From NCBI GenBank assembly GCA_002685335.1, contig NYWY01000074.1:1-7117 (forward strand): 7,117 bases of DNA, given 5' to 3'. The first letter of the stretch is position 1; every line of letters starts with the position of its first letter. A program made the position numbers and the translations under genes. This DNA comes from Planctomycetaceae bacterium (GTDB taxonomy: Bacteria > Planctomycetota > Phycisphaerae > Phycisphaerales > SM1A02). The notes under the pieces were generated by a model, which saw only the letters and a program-made list of their open reading frames with translations, searched no databases and was not told the origin of the DNA. Below, one piece after another: positions 1-5,602 of the stretch.

Positions 1-1953
1 AACCTCGCCCAGAACACCGCCAGTGGCGGCTACACCGACCTCGGCGACAACTCGATCTCCCCCGCCTTCGACTGCGACGAGAACGGCCGCGAAGACGCCG
101 CGGACATCGAGGACTTCGGCCTGGACGATTGCAATCAGAACCTCATTCCCGATTCGTGCGACCTTGCAGACGGGACACTCGAGGATTGCGACGACGATGG
201 TGTGGCGGACTCCTGCCAGTTGGGGTTCCCGGCAGACCCGAGATATGAACGCCACGATCGTGGGAGTGAGCGAGCGGCGGGCGTGACGAGCTCGGGCACC
301 CTCGCCTGGATGGAACGCTTCACCGGTCGCACCGATCTCGACCGCATCAGCGTCATTCAGATCACCTTCGGCGAAGTCGGTCTGAGTCCGGCGATCATCG
401 GACGCTCCATCGTGGTCTGTATCTGGTCGGACCCCGACGGAGATGGGACTCCAAACGATGCCCTCCCCCTCGAGATCGTGGCCACGACCATCGAAGGTCC
501 ACTGGGCACCACCGTCCAGACCATCGAACTGGAAGCCGACGTCACGGTCGGGGTCGATGCCAACTTCTTCGTCGGGGTCGTGATGAACATCCCGGCGAAC
601 ACCGAGTGGTATCCAGCCGCGATGGACGACGATGGCGCCTCGCTCGATTCCTGGATCGCGTGGGATGCGGGATCGTTCTCGCCCGCCGGAGTCGGATCAG
701 CCGACTTTTTGAAACGGCTCCCAGAGGTCGATACCTCTTTCGCTTCCTCGCGGTGGATGATCACCGCCCTTCCGGCCCTCGAGGCAAGCGTGGACGACTG
801 CAACGCCAACGGACTCATCGACACCTGCGAAACCGCCGACGGGACCTCGGCCGACTGCGACGGCAACGAGGTGCCCGATGAATGCGATATCGCCAACGGT
901 GCTCCGGACGCCAACCTCGACGGCATCCCCGACGGCTGCCAAGGCCAACTCGTCTTCGAGGTACCCGCCCGGTTCCCGACCATCACCGCCGCGATCGACG
1001 CCGCCACCGATGGCTCCCGGATCCAACTCGCCCCCGGCAACTACGCCGAAGCCATCGACCTCGGCCTCAAGAACCTCGAACTCATCGGCGATCGATCCGA
1101 TCCCGCCTCGACCACCATCGAGACTCCGGGGCTGAACCGGACCGTGGTCACCATCGGCGGCGGCCAGGACGCCAGCACCCTGATCGCGGGTGTGCTGATC
1201 GAGAACGGCATCTCCAGCACCCCGGAACCGGGCTTCCCCGCCAACAGTGTCGGCGGCGGTCTCTACATCGACGGGTCCTCTCCCACCATCGAGGACTGCA
1301 TCATCAGCGCCAACCAGGCGACCCGCGGCGGCGGGGCGTACCTACGCTTCTCCGAGGCGGTCTTCCGTCGCACCGTCATCGAGGGCAACGCCACCGGCGG
1401 CGGTGGCGGCGGTCTCTGGTGGCAAGATGGCGTGATCTCGCTCGAAGACTGCACGATCCGGAACAACCAAGCCCAGGGTGATGGTGGGGGCCTGCATGTG
1501 GCTACAGATGGTGGCTCAATCGCCGGAGGGGCGATCACCGGAAACCTCACCACCAACGACGGTGCCGGCCTCTGGTGGCAGGGATCCAACCTGCATCTCG
1601 CATTGATCGATGTCGAGATCTCGATGAACACTGCGGGTGGTACCGGAGGCGGAGTCTTCTCCCTGGACGGATCCATCGGTATCCTGCCCTCCGCGCTCGT
1701 GGCCTGCGACAACTTTCCCAACCAGATCCGCGGCCCGTACACCATCATGCCCGCGGTGACCAACACCGTGTGTCGCTGTGGCGACATCAGCGGCGACGGT
1801 GAAGTCAACGGCGTCGATCTCGGCCTCTACCTCGCGGTCGGTGGCAGCCCGTGCCAGGAATTCGAAGACTGTCCGGCGGACATCACCTTTGACGGAATCG
1901 TCAACGGTGCCGACCTCGGCAAACTGCTCGGCGACTGGGGTTTCTGTCATTGA
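1..1953 (+). CDS. Secreted beta-helix protein with dockerin-like C-terminus (5' end outside window)
   Basis: Frame +1 is open from base 1 to the TGA at 1951-1953, giving 650 visible residues; the true start lies upstream, and the internal GTG at 202 falls inside a Cys-rich linker and is not a credible start. Order of parts: residues 1-23 resemble the tail of an earlier beta-helix (GGYTDLGDNS); 24-72 form a Cys/Asp-rich linker with DCDENG, DCNQNLIPDSC and DCDDDGVADSC; 80-262 form an unnamed beta-sandwich-like domain with an acidic WSDPDGDGTPNDA loop; 266-314 form a second Cys linker; 316-590 form a pectin-lyase-like parallel beta-helix, opening with FPTITAAIDAA and LAPGNYAEAI and followed by six GGGL-type coils; 595-650 form two dockerin-like calcium loops. 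No catalytic residues are recognisable, so an enzyme activity cannot be assigned. From this architecture I infer an extracellular or surface-attached structural or glycan-binding protein. From 796 onward it is duplicated in the next gene, which starts 61 bases after this stop, so the two may be co-transcribed. Confidence 0.93.
   Translation, partial: NLAQNTASGGYTDLGDNSISPAFDCDENGREDAADIEDFGLDDCNQNLIPDSCDLADGTLEDCDDDGVADSCQLGFPADPRYERHDRGSERAAGVTSSGTLAWMERFTGRTDLDRISVIQITFGEVGLSPAIIGRSIVVCIWSDPDGDGTPNDALPLEIVATTIEGPLGTTVQTIELEADVTVGVDANFFVGVVMNIPANTEWYPAAMDDDGASLDSWIAWDAGSFSPAGVGSADFLKRLPEVDTSFASSRWMITALPALEASVDDCNANGLIDTCETADGTSADCDGNEVPDECDIANGAPDANLDGIPDGCQGQLVFEVPARFPTITAAIDAATDGSRIQLAPGNYAEAIDLGLKNLELIGDRSDPASTTIETPGLNRTVVTIGGGQDASTLIAGVLIENGISSTPEPGFPANSVGGGLYIDGSSPTIEDCIISANQATRGGGAYLRFSEAVFRRTVIEGNATGGGGGGLWWQDGVISLEDCTIRNNQAQGDGGGLHVATDGGSIAGGAITGNLTTNDGAGLWWQGSNLHLALIDVEISMNTAGGTGGGVFSLDGSIGILPSALVACDNFPNQIRGPYTIMPAVTNTVCRCGDISGDGEVNGVDLGLYLAVGGSPCQEFEDCPADITFDGIVNGADLGKLLGDWGFCH
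127..216 (+). other. Cys/Asp-rich linker repeat (DCNxNxxPDxC type), first occurrence
   Basis: Residues 43-72 of the first gene read DCNQNLIPDSCDLADG followed by DCDDDGVADSC. A degenerate unit (DCDENGREDAAD) lies just before it at residues 24-35. Regular Cys pairs and spaced Asp/Asn residues recall thrombospondin type 3 calcium-binding repeats. In planctomycetal secreted proteins such segments usually separate larger domains. Calcium binding and disulfide bonding are inferred from the pattern. Confidence 0.7.
238..783 (+). other. Unnamed beta-sandwich-like domain between Cys linkers
   Basis: Residues 80-261 of the first gene hold a domain with alternating hydrophobic strands (ISVIQITFGEV, SIVVCIWSDP, NFFVGVVMNI) and a short acidic loop, DPDGDGTPNDA. 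It ends with an SWIAWDAGSF segment and a final strand, RWMITALPAL. The same general pattern occurs before dockerin-like ends in other Phycisphaerae proteins as far as I recall, but I cannot name a Pfam family. The limits are set by the flanking Cys linkers. It has no counterpart in the second gene. Confidence 0.5.
1252..1686 (+). repeat. Beta-helix coil repeats (GGGL type), copy A
   Basis: Residues 418-562 contain six consecutive units of about 23-28 residues. They begin GGGLYIDG, GGGAYLRF, GGGLWWQD, GGGLHVAT, GAGLWWQG and GGGVFSLD. Most then carry an xIxxNxA-type turn such as CTIRNNQAQG. This is the sequence signature of right-handed parallel beta-helix coils stacked in register. The fourth unit (GGSIAGGAITGN) and fifth lack the Cys of the first and third. 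Confidence 0.85.
1783..1950 (+). other. Dockerin-like paired calcium loops, copy A
   Basis: Residues 595-650 contain DISGDGEVNGVDLGLYL and DITFDGIVNGADLGKLL. Each matches the 12-residue EF-hand-like loop of type I dockerins: acidic or polar side chains at positions 1, 3 and 5, G at 6, D at 12, then a short helix. A Cys pair (PCQEFEDC) lies between the loops, two more Cys (CRC) precede the first, and the protein ends in GDWGFCH. The spacing differs from clostridial cellulosomal dockerins, and no cohesin is visible. I infer a role in calcium-dependent folding or surface attachment. Confidence 0.75.
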
Positions 1954-2014
1954 GATCGATTCGAATCATCGCCGTCCAAGATCGAACATCAGCTTCGAAC
2001 CCCGGAACAAGACC

Positions 2015-2101
2015 ATGATCCTGACCACCTCATCCCATCACTGGCATTCCCCAATCATCCTGATCGGATGGCTGCTGAGTGGCGCGACGACCGTATCCGC
2101 C
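2015..2101 (+). other. Signal peptide of the propeller protein
   Basis: Residues 1-29 comprise a polar start (MILTTSSHHWHSP), a hydrophobic core (IILIGWLLSGATT) and a signal peptidase I style cleavage site, VSA before QD. The n-region lacks Lys or Arg and carries only three His, which is weaker than usual. No lipobox Cys is present, so this should be an ordinary Sec-exported protein, not a lipoprotein. Confidence 0.8.
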
Positions 2102-5100
2102 CAGGACGCGTGGGTCGGGTATCTGGAAGCGACCGACACCCGACTCGTCCTCGACGAGTTGTACGCGGTGAACGACAACCTCGAGAAGGACTTCGCCTGG
2201 GGCGACTTCGACCAGGATGGTTGGACCGACCTGGTGATCGTCCGGAAGTTCCCGGGTTCGATCGAAGGCGGCGCCCGGAACATACTGCTCATGAACGAGG
2301 GCGGGGTGCTGGTGGACCGGACCGACCAGTACGCCACCACCTCGAACACTCCCGGCGACGCGGGATTCCTGGCCCTCACCAATGATCGCGACGTGAAGGT
2401 GGCGGACTTCAACAACGACGGCTGGCTTGATCTGGTCACCGCCACCAGCATGAGCGACGACGAGGAATCGATCATCGGCCAACCCCGCATCTACATGAAC
2501 CTCGGCGCCGACGTCAACGGCGACTGGCTGGGCTTCCGGTTCGAGGATGATCGGATTCCCGAACTGTTCTCGAAGAGCGGATCGGCCGCCAATCCACGCT
2601 TCAACGCCGTCGACGTCGGCGACCTGAACGGCGACGGCTACGCGGATCTCTTCTTCGTGGATCACGACACGCCCGAGACCAGCGGCCTTGTCTGCATCGA
2701 CCTCAACGGCCACGGCGACACCGACGACGTCGTGGACGGCGTGAATGAATGCAACCAGTCTCCCGGCGAGGATCCCGCGAAGGACTACGACGGCAGGTTC
2801 CTGATCAACCGCGGCGCGGCGAATCCGGGCTACTTCGAGGACACCACCACCTCCCGCATGACGGCCAGCCAACTGTCGATGGGGTTCGGACAGGAATGCG
2901 CCATCCGGGACGTCAACGGAGACGGGCTCCTCGACGTGATCCGCGTCAATACGCTGACCAGCGGTCGGGACATCGCGGTCCTCTACCAGACCGAAGGACT
3001 CGACTGGCTGGGCCCGTTCACGGTGACCTCCTTCGGTCCCTACGGAATGAATGCCGCCGACCTTGACAACGACGGCGACATCGACGTGGTCTCCGTGGAC
3101 GACGGCCAGGACGCCTACGTCATCAACAACGGAAACAATGGTTCCGGCCAGGCCAACTGGACTCGTTACACGATTGCCGATTCGCTGAATGAATTCGGAA
3201 ACTCCGCCCAGTTCGGTGACCTCGACGGCGATGGTTGGCTGGACATGATCATCGCCGACGTCGATTCCGACCTTCCCCCCTTCTGCCCGAGTTCCGGCCG
3301 TCGGATGCACATCTACCGAAACACCGGGATCACCAATAACCTCTTCGACGAGGACGGCTCCGTCCTTCCGGAATGGGCGCTCCAGTCGACCTACGACTCC
3401 GCCCCGATCGACATCGACAACGACGGCTACCTCGACCTGGTGATCGGAGCGTGCTACGGCCTCAGCGTGTGGATCAACGAGCCGCCGATCGGGATCGATT
3501 TCAGCTATCCCAAGGGTCTGCCGGAGATGGTGGCGCCGGTCGAACCGCTCGACCTCGCCGTGATGCTGGAACCCAGCAACGGCGTCCTGGACGAGACCAG
3601 TCCCACCCTCCACTACACGATCGACGATGGCCCCACGGTCTCGATCCCCATGCAGGGATCCGGATCGAACTGGGTCGCCCCGCTCCCCGGATTCGACTGC
3701 GGTGATGATGTGGGCATCGCCTTCACCGCTCGACTTCTGGATGGAAGTGAATACCGGGATCCCCCCCTCGGCGAACATGCGGTCGAGATCATCTCCGACC
3801 TGGTCGTGATCTTCGAGGACGACATGGAAGCCGGCACCAACGGTTGGACCACCAACGCCGAGGGGACGGGAACCACCGGCGCCTGGGAGCTCGCGGATCC
3901 CATCGCGACCATAGCCGCCGGTCTGCAATACGCCCCGGGCGAGGCGGCCAGCGGCACGTTCTGCTGGGTGACCCAGAACGGTCTCGTCGGCGGATCCGCG
4001 GGTACGGCCGACGTCGACGGTGGACCGTTCACCCTGACCTCGCCGGTCTTCGACCTGGACGGCGAAGAGGCCACCGTCTCCTTCGACTGGTGGCTCGTCA
4101 ACGATGACCTCGACACCACTGCCGAAGACACCCTGCTGGTCGAGGTCACCAACGGTGGTCCGTGGGTCACGGCCAGGGCGATCACCAGCAACTCATCCGG
4201 TTGGAACACCGAGTCCTTCAAGATCGGCGATCACATCGTGCCATCCAGCACCGTCCAGATCCGGTTCCAGATCGCCGACGTCCCCAACAACTCGCTCACC
4301 GAAGCGGCCATCGACGACGTCGTGGTCGAACGGATCGAATGCGTACAACCGCCGATCGACTGCAACGACAACGGGGTGGCCGACCGGATCGACCTCGGAA
4401 ACGGCACCTCCACCGACTGCAACCGCAACCTCGTCCCCGACGAGTGCGACATCGCGGATGGTGCGCCCGACGCGAACCTCGACGGGATTCCGGACGCCTG
4501 CCAGGGACAACTCGTCTTCGCGGTGCCCGCCCGCTTCCCCACCGTCACCAGCGCCATCGTGGTGGCCCCCGAGGGATCCCGCATCCAGCTCGCCCCCGGC
4601 AACTACGCCGAAGCCATCGACCTCGGCACGCGGAACCTCCAGATCGTCGGCGACCGCGCCGATCCCGCTTCCACCACCCTCGAGACCCCGGGAATGAACA
4701 TGACCGTGGTCACGATCGCGGGCGGCCAGGACGCCAGCACCCTGATCGCGGGTGTGCTGATCGAGAACGGCATCTCCAGCACCCCGGAACCAGGGTTCCC
4801 CGCCAACAGCGTCGGCGGCGGCCTGTACATCGACGGAGCCTCCCCCGTCATCGAGGACTGCATCGTCGGCACCAACCAGGCCACCCGCGGCGGCGGGGCG
4901 TACCTTCGGTTCTCCGAGGCGGTCTTCCGTCGCACCGTCATCGAGGGTAACGCCACCGGCGACGGTGGCGGCGGTCTCTGGTGGCAAGGTGGCGTGATCT
5001 CGCTCGAAGACTGCACGATCCGGAACAACCAAGCCCAGGGTGATGGTGGCGGCCTGCATGTGGCTACAGATGGTGGCTCGATCGCCGGAGGAGCGATCAC

Positions 5101-5515
5101 CGGAAACTTCGCCACCAACGACGGTGCCGGGCTCTGGTGGCGGGGTTTCCTGCAGCCGCTCGACATCATCGATGTCGAAATCTTGATGAATACTGCGGGT
5201 GCTAACGGGGGTGGAGTCTTCTCCGTGAATGGATTCTTCGGCATCCGGCCTTCCGCACTCGTGGCCTGCGACAACTTCCCCAACCAGATCCGCGGGCCGT
5301 ACACCATCATGCCCGCGGTGACCAACACCGTGTGTCGCTGCGGCGACATCAACGGCGACGGTGAAGTCAACGGTATCGATCTCGGCCTCTACCTCGCGGT
5401 CGGTGGTACCGCCTGTGGAGAATTCGAAGACTGCCCGGCGGACATCACCTTCGACGGGGTGATCACCGGCGCCGACCTCGGTCGGATCCTCGGTGACTGG
5501 GGCTTCTGCCCCTGA
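2015..5515 (+). CDS. Secreted FG-GAP/VCBS propeller protein with beta-helix and dockerin-like end
   Basis: The protein is 1166 residues long. The frame is open further upstream, but ATG 2015 is the only good start outside the preceding gene. A weak GGAA lies at 2004-2007, and the ATG opens directly into a signal peptide (residues 1-29, probable cut VSA|QD). Seven acidic FG-GAP/VCBS loops begin at residues 64, 131, 203, 299, 349, 402 and 466 (for example DFNNDGWLDL, DLDGDGWLDM), which fits a seven-bladed integrin-alpha-like propeller. Residues of about 486-598 look Ig-like. Residues 600-778 open with FEDDMEAGTNGWTT and contain VSFDWWLVNDD, as in MAM/jelly-roll domains of secreted proteins. Then come a Cys linker (782-830), a beta-helix (about 832-1106) and a dockerin-like end (1111-1166), nearly the same as in the preceding gene. 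No protease or glycosidase motif is visible. I infer an exported, probably surface-attached binding protein. The hairpin at 5550-5580 likely ends the transcript. Confidence 0.94.
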   Translation: MILTTSSHHWHSPIILIGWLLSGATTVSAQDAWVGYLEATDTRLVLDELYAVNDNLEKDFAWGDFDQDGWTDLVIVRKFPGSIEGGARNILLMNEGGVLVDRTDQYATTSNTPGDAGFLALTNDRDVKVADFNNDGWLDLVTATSMSDDEESIIGQPRIYMNLGADVNGDWLGFRFEDDRIPELFSKSGSAANPRFNAVDVGDLNGDGYADLFFVDHDTPETSGLVCIDLNGHGDTDDVVDGVNECNQSPGEDPAKDYDGRFLINRGAANPGYFEDTTTSRMTASQLSMGFGQECAIRDVNGDGLLDVIRVNTLTSGRDIAVLYQTEGLDWLGPFTVTSFGPYGMNAADLDNDGDIDVVSVDDGQDAYVINNGNNGSGQANWTRYTIADSLNEFGNSAQFGDLDGDGWLDMIIADVDSDLPPFCPSSGRRMHIYRNTGITNNLFDEDGSVLPEWALQSTYDSAPIDIDNDGYLDLVIGACYGLSVWINEPPIGIDFSYPKGLPEMVAPVEPLDLAVMLEPSNGVLDETSPTLHYTIDDGPTVSIPMQGSGSNWVAPLPGFDCGDDVGIAFTARLLDGSEYRDPPLGEHAVEIISDLVVIFEDDMEAGTNGWTTNAEGTGTTGAWELADPIATIAAGLQYAPGEAASGTFCWVTQNGLVGGSAGTADVDGGPFTLTSPVFDLDGEEATVSFDWWLVNDDLDTTAEDTLLVEVTNGGPWVTARAITSNSSGWNTESFKIGDHIVPSSTVQIRFQIADVPNNSLTEAAIDDVVVERIECVQPPIDCNDNGVADRIDLGNGTSTDCNRNLVPDECDIADGAPDANLDGIPDACQGQLVFAVPARFPTVTSAIVVAPEGSRIQLAPGNYAEAIDLGTRNLQIVGDRADPASTTLETPGMNMTVVTIAGGQDASTLIAGVLIENGISSTPEPGFPANSVGGGLYIDGASPVIEDCIVGTNQATRGGGAYLRFSEAVFRRTVIEGNATGDGGGGLWWQGGVISLEDCTIRNNQAQGDGGGLHVATDGGSIAGGAITGNFATNDGAGLWWRGFLQPLDIIDVEILMNTAGANGGGVFSVNGFFGIRPSALVACDNFPNQIRGPYTIMPAVTNTVCRCGDINGDGEVNGIDLGLYLAVGGTACGEFEDCPADITFDGVITGADLGRILGDWGFCP
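2204..3439 (+). repeat. Seven FG-GAP/VCBS calcium-loop repeats
   Basis: Loops of the form DxDxDGxxDL start at bases 2204, 2405, 2621, 2909, 3059, 3218 and 3410, and each is followed by hydrophobic strand residues (LVIV, LVTA, LFFV, VIRV, VVSV, MIIA, LVIG). The spacing is 67, 72, 96, 50, 53 and 64 residues. Seven units match a complete seven-bladed propeller as in integrin alpha chains and bacterial FG-GAP proteins. The third unit is extended and carries an additional acidic segment (DLNGHGDTDD, base 2699). Confidence 0.88.
3812..4348 (+). other. MAM/jelly-roll-like domain
   Basis: Residues 600-778 of the propeller protein begin FEDDMEAGTNGWTT and include GAWELADP, a strand pair around LTSPVFDL and VSFDWWLVND, and the closing AAIDDVVVERIE. 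This order (a damaged-looking DDMExGxxGW opening, W-rich central strands, final IDDVxV strand) is typical of jelly-roll domains of the MAM-like type found next to secreted peptidases and adhesins. A carbohydrate- or protein-binding role is inferred. No metallopeptidase HExxH motif is seen elsewhere in the protein. Confidence 0.6.
4814..5248 (+). repeat. Beta-helix coil repeats (GGGL type), copy B
   Basis: Residues 934-1078 of the propeller protein hold the six coils matching 1252-1686. Units 2-4 are nearly identical to copy A. Units 5 and 6 differ strongly (WWRGFLQPLDI in place of WWQGSNLHLAL, and FSVNGFFGIR in place of FSLDGSIGIL). Confidence 0.85.
5345..5512 (+). other. Dockerin-like paired calcium loops, copy B
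   Basis: Residues 1111-1166 contain DINGDGEVNGIDLGLYL and DITFDGVITGADLGRIL, with the Cys pair ACGEFEDC between them and GDWGFCP at the end. The first loop is a textbook dockerin loop. In the second, the usual Asn at position 9 is Thr. The whole end matches copy A at the same distance from the stop codon. Confidence 0.75.
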
Positions 5516-5549
5516 TCGCCACCACCTCCGCGACGCTTGAGATCCTCTC

Positions 5550-5580
5550 CGCCCGCATCCGGCCTCGCCGGGTGCGGGCG
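5550..5580 (+). terminator. Strong GC-rich hairpin after the propeller gene
   Basis: Arms 5550-5562 and 5568-5580 pair over 13 positions (12 Watson-Crick and one T-G wobble) around the loop CCTCG, starting 35 bases after the stop at 5515. The bases after it (GTTCGTTGGG) are not a true T-run, so it is an imperfect intrinsic terminator. It may work with Rho or protect the 3' end. It also argues against starting the next gene at the TTG at 5537, which would place the hairpin inside the coding region. Confidence 0.6.
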
Positions 5581-5602
5581 GTTCGTTGGGTACCGTTCAG
5601 GG

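Larger units (their letters stand above)
796..1953 (+). repeat. Duplicated C-terminal cassette, copy A
   Basis: This stretch aligns without gaps to 4358-5515 at a constant offset of 3562 bases. It encodes the Cys linker, beta-helix and dockerin-like end, and finishes at the stop codon. By hand about 318 of 385 residues match. Bases 1159-1229 (71) and 1428-1487 (60) are identical to the other copy, silent positions included. Upstream of 796 and after the stop, the two loci are unrelated. Confidence 0.97.
4358..5515 (+). repeat. Duplicated C-terminal cassette, copy B
   Basis: This is the partner of 796-1953, ungapped over 1158 bases and ending at this gene's own stop codon. Its Cys linker reads DCNDNGVADRIDLGNG. 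The second Cys of copy A's DCNANGLIDTC is Ile here (residue 792), which leaves Cys 783 without its expected partner. The remaining linker, beta-helix and dockerin-like end keep all the other cysteines of copy A. Confidence 0.97.

Noticed and set aside
1263..1808. Antisense open frame that reappears with similar sequence and the same start at 4603-5370
   Set aside because: Its conservation follows directly from the near-identical duplicated cassette on the + strand. It is not independent evidence of an antisense gene.
202..1953. GTG at 202 as the start of the first gene
   Set aside because: The frame is open back to base 1 with the same Cys-linker pattern, and 202 falls in the middle of a DCDDDGVADSC unit.
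1778..2014. In-frame 5' extension of the propeller gene to an ATG at 1778
   Set aside because: It would overlap the dockerin-like end of the preceding gene, add a basic, low-complexity sequence and bury the clear signal peptide that starts at 2015.
1954..2014. Palindrome GATTCGAATC (1958-1967) and a second TTCGAA (1994-1999) as an operator or promoter
   Set aside because: Short and unsupported by recognisable -35/-10 boxes. The 61-base gap shows no other convincing signal.
2030..3928. 632-codon antisense open frame opposite the propeller gene
   Set aside because: It is a shadow of high-GC coding sequence with repeated GAC/GGC codons. The + strand frame carries recognisable FG-GAP repeats and a signal peptide, and the antisense protein resembles no family.
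796..5515. The duplication as a transposon or mobile element
   Set aside because: The repeated DNA is entirely in-frame coding sequence ending at stop codons, with no transposase, terminal inverted repeats or target-site duplication.
5537..5602. TTG at 5537 as the start of the UbiA-like gene
   Set aside because: This extension would encode the terminator-like hairpin and adds a hydrophilic segment not expected before the first membrane helix.
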